DNA of 5,668 nucleotides from Chromatiales bacterium (GCA_024639625.1 JAHEIA010000232.1:1-5668), one strand, 5' to 3'. Shown: positions 1 to 5,668, counted from the stretch's first letter. Numbers and translations are program-made. The notes: a model not told the origin generated them from the sequence alone.

Positions 1-1
1 C

Positions 2-634
2 AACAAGGCGATCCTGTACTCTCCCCAGGGGGCCGAGGTGCCGCTCTGGGACGGTGTGCATCAGCTCAAGGACGGGAGCACGGTGACCGTGCGTTCGGGC
101 GTCATGGTTCCCAACGAGCAGGTGCTCGAGCTGCGTGACGAGTACCGGGGCGACCAGGCGTTCGTGCAGAAAGGCCCCGCGTTGTGCCGCATCCTGGTGC
201 GCAAGGTGTGCGGGTTTTACGACGAGTGTTCCGGGGCCGCGGTCTGCCGGCAGGCCCGGCAGCTGCTCGAGTTCTCGCAGCAGGAACTGCAGGAGCAGAC
301 GGCGCCGGGTTACGCTTCGCGCTTTGTCGAGACCCCGTCCCAGTGCAGCGAGGCGTTGCAGCGGGAGTCGTATTTCGTGGCGTGCAACAAGGGCCGCATC
401 CGGGGCGAGCCGACCGCTTGCGGTGTGCTGGCGGAGCGCGTTTGCGGGGCCCAGGGACAGTGTTCCGGCAGCGCGTCATGCATCCCGGCGCAGCAGCTGC
501 TGGACATGGAATTCGAGGAGCGCCTGGCCGCGGAGGACCCGGAAGCCCCGACGCCGTCGACCCGCCAATGTCACAATGCGTTGCAGAACGACGCCTTCTT
601 CCTGGCCTGTGGGGCGCAGGGAGCCGCTGACTAA
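2..634 (+). CDS. Cysteine-rich protein with two tandem six-Cys modules, function unknown (5' partial)
   Basis: I do not recognise this family. The reading frame is open from the window edge, so the start is missing; 210 residues are visible, ending at TAA 632-634. The first ~60 visible residues contain no cysteine and include PLWDGVHQLKDGSTVTVRSG, which looks like a small beta-rich segment. The rest is two homologous modules with six cysteines each, at visible residues 62, 70, 76, 82, 115, 128 and 140, 148, 154, 160, 190, 203. Both carry C-x7-C-x5-C-x5-C followed by QC-x12-C, with shared words (VCG, CSG, AR/AQQLL, ALQ, FxxAC). These are all the cysteines in the visible part, and the even number and fixed spacing suggest disulfides, hence a periplasmic or secreted protein; metal binding is an alternative. 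The signal peptide that would settle this lies outside the window. It converges on the response regulator gene and is probably in a separate transcription unit. Confidence 0.8.
   Translation, partial: NKAILYSPQGAEVPLWDGVHQLKDGSTVTVRSGVMVPNEQVLELRDEYRGDQAFVQKGPALCRILVRKVCGFYDECSGAAVCRQARQLLEFSQQELQEQTAPGYASRFVETPSQCSEALQRESYFVACNKGRIRGEPTACGVLAERVCGAQGQCSGSASCIPAQQLLDMEFEERLAAEDPEAPTPSTRQCHNALQNDAFFLACGAQGAAD
185..610 (+). repeat. Internal protein duplication: two six-cysteine modules (185-385 and 419-610)
   Basis: The two halves of the cysteine-rich protein align without gaps across their first four cysteines (gaps of 8, 6 and 6 residues in both). The fourth-to-fifth gap is 33 residues in the first copy and 30 in the second, and the fifth-to-sixth gap is 13 in both. 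Side-chain identity outside the cysteines is modest, so the duplication is old rather than a recent DNA-level tandem repeat. Confidence 0.8.
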
Positions 635-656
635 AGGGCCTGCTCGGAGGGGGGGC

Positions 657-1079
657 TCAGCTGCCGTCCGGATCCCAGTAGGACAGAATGACGTCCATCG
701 CGCGGGCGAATTCGTCGAACGAGTGGGGTTTCACGATATAGTCTTCCACGTCGTAGCGGAAGGCGGCTTCCCGGTCCTTCGGCTCGTTGGAAGAGGTGAG
801 CACGATGACCCGCATCGCGCTCAGTTCCGGGTCGGCGCGCAACTGCTCGAGGAACTCGACCCCGCTCATTTTCGGCAGGTTGAGGTCCAGCAGGATCAGC
901 GCCGGTGGCGGAACGATCTTCTCGAACCCCTGGCCGCGCAACATGCCCAGGGCGTCGATTCCGTTGCGGGCAACGAACACCGGATTGGCGAAGCCGATCT
1001 TCTTCAATGCGCGCTGCACGGTCATCACGTCGACCCGGTCGTCCTCGACGAGGAGGATAGCGGCGTTCGGAGCAATCAT
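657..1079 (-). CDS. Single-domain response regulator (CheY-like receiver, Rcp1 type)
   Basis: This 140-residue protein is a complete receiver domain and nothing else. The acidic pocket is E12-D13-D14 in LLVEDD, the phospho-accepting aspartate is D65 in LILLDLNLPKMSG, the switch residue is T95 in VLTSS, and the conserved lysine is K117 in IVKP. The N-terminal word ILLVEDD and the inserted loop before the phospho-aspartate (GQGFEKIVPPPALILLD) resemble the Rcp1-like receivers that partner phytochrome-type kinases. With no DNA-binding or enzymatic output domain, it must pass its signal by binding a partner or through a phosphorelay. ATG at 1079 is preceded by GGAAGG with a 7-nt gap. A further AGGAG upstream overlaps the stop codon of the kinase gene, which ends 19 nt earlier, so the two genes are almost certainly cotranscribed and perhaps translationally coupled. 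The kinase next door is the obvious phosphodonor. Confidence 0.93.
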   Translation of the reverse strand: MIAPNAAILLVEDDRVDVMTVQRALKKIGFANPVFVARNGIDALGMLRGQGFEKIVPPPALILLDLNLPKMSGVEFLEQLRADPELSAMRVIVLTSSNEPKDREAAFRYDVEDYIVKPHSFDEFARAMDVILSYWDPDGS

Positions 1080-1098
1080 GAGGCGGCCTTCCAGTCTC

Positions 1099-3057
1099 CT
1101 ATCGAGTCGTCGGTGGTTGCATCGGTTCCGCGGTCTCGTCCTTGGCGTCCCGCGGCCAGGTGAAACGGAAACATGCGCCTTTACCTTCTTCCGACTCCAA
1201 TCTTATCCAACCACCGTGTTCCTGCACAATCTTCTTAACCAGCGCCAGGCCGATCCCGGTGTCGCTATCCCGGTCTCTGCTCTGCAAGGTCTGGAACATC
1301 ATGAACACCTTCGCGTGATAGTCCGGGTCAATACCGCGACCATCGTCGCAAACCGAGAATTCATAGCGAGTGCCCAACGGGCGCGCGGCAACCCGGATGC
1401 GTCCCCGATCCCCGCCGTGGTGCTTGAGCGCGTTTCCGATCAGGTTCGAGAAGACCTGCCCGAGGCGCAGCGGGTCCGTGCGCAGCGTCGGCATGTCCGG
1501 ATCGATGTCGACCCTGAATCCCGGTTGCGGTGACAACAGGTCGACCACCTCTGTGAGGAGGGTCGCGATGTCAACCTCCTTGACGGCGGAGGGTACGCGT
1601 CCGACCCGCGAGTATTCCAACAAACCGTCGATGAGATTCTGCATCCTCTGCACTCGGTCGCGCAGCAGCTCCAGCTGCTCCCGAGTCTCGGGGTCCAATC
1701 GGTTCTGCAGGTCCTCTTCCAGCCAGGCGGACAGGTTTGCAATCGCCCGCAGCGGCGCCTTGAGATCGTGCGATGCGACATAGGCGAACTGTTCCAGTTC
1801 CTCCGCGCGACGCCGCGACTCCTCCGTGCGCTCGGCGACCCGCTGTTCGAGGGTTTCGTTCAGGCGCTGCAGTTCTTCCTCGGCGCGCTGGCGGTCCGCG
1901 ATCTGCCGCTTGAGGGCTTGGACCGCGGTTACCAGTTGGCCGGTTCGGGCATTTACCAGGCGTCGCACCTTCTCCGCCTGGTTGACCAGGGTCACCAGGT
2001 AGGCCGTGAGCAGACTGCTGAAGGCCAGCCCGCCGACCAGGACCAGCCAGGCGTTCCACAGGTCAGGGTGGAAGTAGCGTAGGTGCGACGTACAGATCAC
2101 CGACCAGTGTTGGTCGCCCACCTGCAGGTCGAGAGCCATCTCGCTCCCGGTCTGCTCCTGGGCCACCCCGGTCGTGCGCTGCGCTTGGCCTGCTTTGCGG
2201 GAGCGGTGAAAGTAGAGCAGATCACGCTCTCCAGTCGCCGTTTCGCGAAAGAAGTGGATATCGATCCCGCTTGGGCTGAGGCTTTCCAGCGCCCTTTCGA
2301 TCACGCCGCCAAGGCGGAAGATCCCGGCGGCGAAACCGAGCAGTTCTGCGGTTTGCTCTTCTCCTTCGGCGGCCTCGACCTCCGCCCCATCGCCGCGGCG
2401 GTAGACGGGAATGTAGATCGTAAGGTCGTTGTCGCCTGCATAGCCAAGGGTTGCGTCCGGTGTCGTGCGCACCAAGGGCTTTCCCGAGGCGCCCGCTTCG
2501 ATGAGCGTCTCGAGTAGCTCGGGGTCGGATGCGAGATCCAGGCCCAAAGCATCCTTGTTCTGTTGATAGGGCTGTACGTACAGGATCGGCAGCTGCAGCG
2601 GGCCCGACTCGTCATCCGGCGCATTGTCGTCCACGTCTTCGCGGTGGATCTGGAAGCTTGGGAAGCTGACGCGGGCCCTCGCGAGAAAGCTCGCCCGCTC
2701 CGGCGCGGCGACCGCCGGTATCCATTGCAGGGCCTTGACCCCCGGATGTCGCAGGAGGACCGGGCTGACGAACTTACGGAATTCGCGCCGGGCGATATTG
2801 CGCGAGACCTCGAACAGGCTCGCCAGGTCCTCGACAATGGAAAAAGTGTACTCGATCTCGCGCTGGATGATCAGCACCCGGTCTCGCGCCGCCCCTTGAA
2901 AGGCGGAATCCACCCGTTGCTGCTCCCATTCGCCGACCTGTCGCGACGAGGCGAGCGATATGGCGATGCCCAGCACTGCGACGATGGCGACCGGGATGTA
3001 TCTCCAGCGCAAGGTGCGCGGTGCGTCGATCCGCTCGTCGGCCCTGGGTACAGACAT
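1099..3057 (-). CDS. CHASE-domain transmembrane sensor histidine kinase
   Basis: This 652-residue inner-membrane kinase is predicted to autophosphorylate on histidine in response to a periplasmic ligand. A first membrane helix lies at about residues 20-37. A periplasmic CHASE domain spans about 80-260, with the typical HPGVKALQWIP (104-114), YVQPYQQNKDALGLDLASDP (160-179) and LTIYIPVYR. A second helix lies at about 336-358. A coiled coil at 375-425 leads into the HisKA domain with H430 in YVASHDLKAPLR. The ATPase has the N box around N542 (SNLIGNALKHH), G1 DDGRGID (571-577) and G2 TGIGLAL (600-606). All catalytic boxes look intact. The SHDLKAPLR type of H box is shared with phytochrome-like kinases. 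There is no fused receiver; the downstream gene supplies one. ATG 3057 lies 12 nt after an in-frame TAA and has no clear Shine-Dalgarno, so initiation may be weak or nearly leaderless. The ligand is unknown; CHASE domains elsewhere bind small molecules such as cytokinins. Confidence 0.94.
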   Translation of the reverse strand: MSVPRADERIDAPRTLRWRYIPVAIVAVLGIAISLASSRQVGEWEQQRVDSAFQGAARDRVLIIQREIEYTFSIVEDLASLFEVSRNIARREFRKFVSPVLLRHPGVKALQWIPAVAAPERASFLARARVSFPSFQIHREDVDDNAPDDESGPLQLPILYVQPYQQNKDALGLDLASDPELLETLIEAGASGKPLVRTTPDATLGYAGDNDLTIYIPVYRRGDGAEVEAAEGEEQTAELLGFAAGIFRLGGVIERALESLSPSGIDIHFFRETATGERDLLYFHRSRKAGQAQRTTGVAQEQTGSEMALDLQVGDQHWSVICTSHLRYFHPDLWNAWLVLVGGLAFSSLLTAYLVTLVNQAEKVRRLVNARTGQLVTAVQALKRQIADRQRAEEELQRLNETLEQRVAERTEESRRRAEELEQFAYVASHDLKAPLRAIANLSAWLEEDLQNRLDPETREQLELLRDRVQRMQNLIDGLLEYSRVGRVPSAVKEVDIATLLTEVVDLLSPQPGFRVDIDPDMPTLRTDPLRLGQVFSNLIGNALKHHGGDRGRIRVAARPLGTRYEFSVCDDGRGIDPDYHAKVFMMFQTLQSRDRDSDTGIGLALVKKIVQEHGGWIRLESEEGKGACFRFTWPRDAKDETAEPMQPPTTR

Positions 3058-3447
3058 CGTGCTGGTCAGTTAGCAGTGATCAGGCTTGTGGCGCGAACGC
3101 ATCGGGTGTTTCCCCCTCTTCATCCGGCTTGGAGATGCCTCGCGGGAAGGCCCGGGCATCCTTCCTGACATTCCGAGCAACGCGATGGCGCGACAAGTTC
3201 CTATCAGCGGAGGCGCCGGGACGAGAGGCCGTCTCGCGTTGCAACCGCGCCTCGTCTGACGCTGCCGACGGTAGCATTGAAGTGCATCGTTGCAAACGAA
3301 TCCGCCAAACGGGCCGAACCGCGGCGTGGCAGCGATGGGTTGAATTTGCCACGGGCGACTTCCAGGGCAGACCATTTTCTCGCACCGGGCAGCGCCGCTC
3401 GACCCACAGCGAGGGAGGTTTTGGCATCAAGGCCGAGAGCAATTGAG
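3058..3447. other. Intergenic region of about 390 bp, no convincing gene
   Basis: This stretch separates the kinase start from the 3' end of the tRNA. It must carry the kinase promoter, but I cannot point to convincing -35/-10 boxes. Open frames exist on both strands, but they are rich in Arg, Ser and Pro, lack motifs and ribosome sites, and one runs through the tRNA. I see an imperfect hairpin at 3134-3160 (GATGCC paired with GGCATC, with an inner GGG/CCC), two copies of the palindrome TTGCAA (3239-3244, 3290-3295), and two similar near-palindromes, CTGGTCAG (3062-3069) and TGATCAG (3077-3083), right before the kinase start. No intrinsic terminator with a U tract is evident after the tRNA. 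Confidence 0.6.
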
Positions 3448-3522
3448 TGGCGCTCCCTAGGGGGCTCGAACCCCTGTTACCGACGTGAGAGGCCGGCGTC
3501 CTAACCACTAGACGAAGGGAGC
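3448..3522 (-). tRNA. tRNA-Glu, anticodon CUC, with encoded CCA
   Basis: Read on the minus strand, the 75 nt fold into a full cloverleaf: acceptor GCTCCCT paired with AGGGAGC, D stem GTC/GAC, anticodon stem CCGGC/GTCGG (one G-U pair) around the loop CTCTCAC, variable TAAC, T stem AGGGG/CCCCT around TTCGAGC, discriminator G and genomic CCA at 3448-3450. The anticodon CTC (3489 to 3487) reads GAG. The sequence matches E. coli tRNA-Glu closely in the TTCGTCTAG start, the TAACAGGGGTTCGA segment and the G73 discriminator, which supports glutamate identity; E. coli itself has the UUC anticodon. It is a single gene, not part of an rRNA operon in this window, and is divergent from pcnB. Confidence 0.96.
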
Positions 3523-3546
3523 CCGGCAAACTTGCAAAGAGGTGGT

Positions 3547-3574
3547 ATTATAGCGATGTTTTGGCCAGGCTCAA
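3547..3574 (-). promoter_or_regulatory. Sigma70-type promoter of the tRNA-Glu gene
   Basis: On the minus strand a perfect -10 box TATAAT (3552 to 3547) is preceded, with a 16-bp spacer, by TTGAGC (3574 to 3569), matching four of six -35 consensus bases. Transcription would begin near 3540, giving a leader of roughly 18 nt before the mature 5' end of the tRNA at 3522, a normal length for RNase P processing. The perfect -10 in an otherwise G+C-rich region, placed just where a tRNA promoter should be, makes this convincing. Confidence 0.8.
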
Positions 3575-3648
3575 GACAATAGGGACAGCGCCTTGCAAGC
3601 GCAACGTCGGGGAAGACGATCGGAACAAGTACGATCGCCTGCGCCGGC

Positions 3649-4995
3649 TTGGCCCGGGGTAGCAGCGGGACGGGGTCCGGCTGTAGTTTCGCCGTTTTTT
3701 ACAGGTATTCAGCCATCACCACACCGATCATCATACCGCGGCCCGAGCACGACCTCTCCCGCGCCAACATCAGCGAGAATGCGGTCAAGGTTTTGTACCG
3801 ACTGAAGGCCGCGGGTTTCCAGGCCTACCTGGTCGGCGGCGGAGTGCGGGATCTGCTGCTCGGGCGCGAGCCCAAGGATTTTGATATCGCCACGGACGCG
3901 CGTCCGGACGAGGTACGCTCCATCTTCCGCAACTGCCGCCTGATCGGTCGGCGCTTCCGCTTGGCGCACGTGCATTTTGGGCGTGAGATCATCGAGGTGG
4001 CGACCTTCCGCAGCGGTTCCGAGGACTCGGAGGGTGATCGCCACGTCGAGAATGGGATGATTCTGCGCGACAATGTCTACGGTGTGATCGGCGATGACGT
4101 TCTGCGGCGGGATTTTACAGTCAATGCCCTTTACTACAACATCGAAGATTTTTCGGTCGTCGATTACGTTGGGGGCCTGCGCGATCTCGAGCAAGGGCGC
4201 CTGCGGCTGATCGGTGATCCGGAGCAGCGCTACCGTGAGGATCCGGTCCGCATCCTGCGCGCACTGCGCTTTGCCTGCAAGCTCGGTTTCAACATCGATC
4301 CCGCTTGCGACGAACCTTTGCACCGCATCGGTCACCTGCTGGGGGACGTGCCGTCGGCTCGAATTTTCGATGAATTACAGAAGCTGTTTCTCACCGGCGG
4401 GGCTCTTTGCGCATTCGAGAAGCTGCGGCATTACGGATTGTTCGAACACCTGTTTCCGATGACCGAAGAAAGTTTGACCCACGAGGAGCAGGCGTTCCCG
4501 ATCACCTTTGTCAGCCGCGGCATGAGTAATACCGACGACCGCGTCAGCGCGGATAAACCGGTCACGCCGGCGTTCCTGTTTGCGGTACTGCTGTGGGAGC
4601 CGGTGCGCCAGCTAGCGAGTAAACTGCAGGATGACACGACCGGCATGACAGAGGCGATTCGCGAGGCCGGTGACCGCATTCTTGCTCAGCAACAGTTTCG
4701 GGTCTCCATCCCCAAGCGTTTCAGCATCCCGATGCGGGAAATCTGGTGGCTGCAGCCCAGATTCGACAGCCGGGGAGGCCGTCGGGCGCAACGTTTTATC
4801 GGGCATCCTCGGTTTCGCGCGGCCTACGATTTTCTGCTGCTGCGCGCCGAGTCCGGTGAGGTCGATCCGGCACTCGCCCAGTGGTGGACGCAATATCAGG
4901 AAGCCGCGGGCGAGCAGGGGGCGCCAATGGAGCGACCGGCCGGGCGCAGCAGGCGGCGCCGGCGGCGGAAGAAGGCGGTCGGGAAGAGCGATTGA
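3649..4995 (+). CDS. pcnB: Poly(A) polymerase I (polynucleotide adenylyltransferase)
   Basis: PcnB adds poly(A) tails to RNA 3' ends, which promotes decay by the degradosome exonucleases. Numbered from TTG 3649 (448 residues), the nucleotidyltransferase core begins with PRPEHDLSRANISENAVKVL. It has the nucleotide-binding LVGGGVRDLLLG (61-72), the catalytic pair D77 and D79 in PKDFDIAT, and the PcnB-type LIGRRFRLAHVHFG that helps separate it from CCA-adding enzymes. RRDFTVNALYY (153-163) and RYREDPVRILRALRFA (194-209) follow. The C-terminal tail GRSRRRRRRKK (432-442) is strongly basic, as in E. coli PcnB, and probably binds RNA. Length is close to the family norm. The start is uncertain: TTG 3649 is the only conventional codon upstream of the conserved core, has no Shine-Dalgarno, and adds a stretch unlike E. 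coli PcnB. A rare start such as ATC at 3715, 9 nt after AGG, is a serious alternative. folK follows with a 4-base overlap. Confidence 0.95.
   Translation: MARGSSGTGSGCSFAVFYRYSAITTPIIIPRPEHDLSRANISENAVKVLYRLKAAGFQAYLVGGGVRDLLLGREPKDFDIATDARPDEVRSIFRNCRLIGRRFRLAHVHFGREIIEVATFRSGSEDSEGDRHVENGMILRDNVYGVIGDDVLRRDFTVNALYYNIEDFSVVDYVGGLRDLEQGRLRLIGDPEQRYREDPVRILRALRFACKLGFNIDPACDEPLHRIGHLLGDVPSARIFDELQKLFLTGGALCAFEKLRHYGLFEHLFPMTEESLTHEEQAFPITFVSRGMSNTDDRVSADKPVTPAFLFAVLLWEPVRQLASKLQDDTTGMTEAIREAGDRILAQQQFRVSIPKRFSIPMREIWWLQPRFDSRGGRRAQRFIGHPRFRAAYDFLLLRAESGEVDPALAQWWTQYQEAAGEQGAPMERPAGRSRRRRRRKKAVGKSD
3678..3700 (+). promoter_or_regulatory. Short hairpin with U6 tract in the pcnB leader/start region
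   Basis: CGGC (3678-3681) and GCCG (3691-3694) can form a 4-bp stem with a 9-nt loop, directly followed by six T (3695-3700). It is shaped like a weak intrinsic terminator or attenuator. If pcnB translation begins downstream at about 3715, this lies in the 5' UTR, and the U run could instead act as a U-rich enhancer for ribosomal protein S1. If TTG 3649 is the start, it lies inside the coding region and is probably meaningless. The stem is short, so confidence is low. Confidence 0.25.
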
Positions 4996-5525
4996 ACCCT
5001 TCGCCGGCAGCAGCCAGAGACCCGGAGGTGGTCGCCTACATCGGGCTCGGAAGCAATCAGGATCATCCGCAGGAACAGGTGCGTCGCGCCATTTGTGAAC
5101 TCGACGCGCTGCCGGAGAGCCGTGTCGCCGCTTGCTCGAGCCTATATTGGAGCCGGCCTCTGGGTCCGCAGAACCAGGCGCCGTATATCAACGCGGTGGC
5201 GGTCCTGCAAACCGCCTTGCGCGCCGAATCGCTGCTCCGCGGATTGCAGAAAATCGAATCTGCGCATGGTCGAGTCCGCGGGGCACAACGCTGGGGTCCG
5301 CGAACCCTGGACCTGGATCTTCTTCTGTACGACGCTTTGACGCAGCAGACCGAGTTCCTGACCCTTCCCCATCCCGGGCTCCCGGAGCGGGAGTTTGTGC
5401 TCTATCCTTTGCTGGAGGTGGCGGGTGGCGATCTGCAGATCCCGAAGCTGGGTCCGCTGCAGCGTCTTCTGGCGCATTGTCCGCGCCGCGGCCTGAAGCG
5501 CCTGGAAAGCGATGCGCAGGACTGA
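4992..5525 (+). CDS. folK: 6-hydroxymethyl-7,8-dihydropterin pyrophosphokinase (HPPK)
   Basis: FolK transfers pyrophosphate from ATP to 6-hydroxymethyl-7,8-dihydropterin, the step before dihydropteroate synthase in folate synthesis, in the cytoplasm. From the chosen start the protein has 177 residues. It shows VAYIGLGSN (14-22), PLGPQNQAPYINAV (56-69) and the HPPK signature RWGPRTLDLDLLLYD (100-114). R94 and R104 correspond to E. coli R82 and R92, and D107 and D109 to the Mg-binding D95 and D97. I chose TTG 4992: it overlaps the pcnB stop as TTGA and sits 5 nt after GGAAG (4982-4986). GTG 5028 would give 165 residues, nearer the E. coli length, but GGAG abuts it with no spacing. The open frame continues upstream to a GTG at 4881, but that part only shadows pcnB. 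Coupling to pcnB translation is likely. Confidence 0.95.
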   Translation: MNPSPAAARDPEVVAYIGLGSNQDHPQEQVRRAICELDALPESRVAACSSLYWSRPLGPQNQAPYINAVAVLQTALRAESLLRGLQKIESAHGRVRGAQRWGPRTLDLDLLLYDALTQQTEFLTLPHPGLPEREFVLYPLLEVAGGDLQIPKLGPLQRLLAHCPRRGLKRLESDAQD

Positions 5526-5668
5526 GCGCTGGCTTCGGTCCGGCTGCGCAGGTACACGCGGTGCGGTGGGACCTCGCGTGACGGGTCGCTCGCCGGTGGC
5601 GACGTCCGACGGCGCGATCTTCGGCGGGGCCGGATGCGCCTGCGGTTCGCGAGGCGGTTGGTCCGAGT
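5526..5668. other. Sequence downstream of folK, no identifiable feature
   Basis: These 143 bp are very G+C-rich. Several frames stay open on both strands simply because stop codons are rare. An ATG at 5634 preceded by GGGG could begin a new plus-strand gene (MRLRFARRLVR up to the edge), but too little is visible to call it. In many gammaproteobacteria panB follows folK; nothing here resembles the start of PanB. No terminator hairpin with a T run is visible after the folK stop. Confidence 0.4.

Noticed and set aside
135..1163. 342-residue plus-strand open frame covering the end of the Cys-rich gene and antisense to the response regulator
   Set aside because: It is Arg/Ser/Pro-rich at first, then mirrors the receiver gene in antisense, and it crosses two well-supported genes. 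It reflects the scarcity of stop codons in G+C-rich DNA.
787..1533. Plus-strand open frame antisense to the kinase and regulator
   Set aside because: It has no motifs and overlaps clear catalytic domains on the opposite strand.
2083..3168. Plus-strand open frames antisense to the CHASE domain
   Set aside because: They are shadows of the kinase gene; the minus strand carries recognisable CHASE motifs throughout.
3070..3375. 101-residue minus-strand open frame ending 12 nt before the kinase start
   Set aside because: Its position is tempting for an operon leader gene, but the Pro/Arg/Cys composition, lack of motifs and lack of a Shine-Dalgarno argue against it.
3021..3446. 141-residue plus-strand open frame between kinase and tRNA
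   Set aside because: It overlaps the kinase start and has Ser/Arg-rich composition, no recognisable motif and no ribosome site.
3448..3522. tRNA 3' end as an integration site for a mobile element
   Set aside because: No integrase gene and no second copy of the tRNA 3' end is visible in the window.
3080..3529. 149-residue minus-strand open frame running through the tRNA
   Set aside because: Its N-terminal part is a translation of tRNA-Glu, a classic false gene; the remainder has no domain features.
3709..4335. 208-residue minus-strand open frame antisense to pcnB
   Set aside because: It lies opposite the best-conserved PcnB motifs and has no features of its own.
4881..4991. Upstream extension of folK to GTG 4881
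   Set aside because: The extra residues are Gly/Ala/Arg-rich, fall entirely inside pcnB and have no counterpart in FolK proteins.

Overview
The window looks like an ordinary stretch of chromosome from a G+C-rich gammaproteobacterium. The evidence is the pcnB-folK gene pair, which is a typical gammaproteobacterial arrangement, PcnB and FolK sequences that follow the Escherichia coli proteins motif for motif, and a tRNA with encoded CCA. A purple-sulfur or Ectothiorhodospiraceae-type lineage would fit, but that is a guess from style, not a proven assignment. I see no mobile element, CRISPR array, phage gene or toxin/defence cassette.

Layout. (1) Positions 2-634 (+) hold the 3' part of a gene for an unrecognised cysteine-rich protein built from two tandem six-cysteine modules; its start lies outside the window. 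(2) Converging on it, only 22 bp away, is a two-gene minus-strand operon: a CHASE-domain membrane histidine kinase (3057 down to 1099) followed after 19 nt by a stand-alone receiver-domain response regulator (1079 down to 657). The kinase should sense a periplasmic signal and phosphorylate the receiver, which has no output domain and so must act by protein-protein contact. (3) Positions 3058-3447 are about 390 bp with no convincing gene. (4) A tRNA-Glu with anticodon CUC lies on the minus strand at 3448-3522, with a good sigma70-type promoter just upstream. (5) Reading the other way, pcnB (poly(A) polymerase I) and folK (the HPPK enzyme of folate synthesis) form a plus-strand pair joined by a TTGA overlap. 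(6) The last 143 bp after folK hold nothing I can name.

The points most worth a second look are the apparent lack of a conventional start codon close to the conserved pcnB N-terminus (E. coli pcnB is known to start at AUU), the duplicated six-cysteine module of unknown function, and the pairing of a CHASE kinase with an output-less receiver. None of these amounts to a clearly new system.
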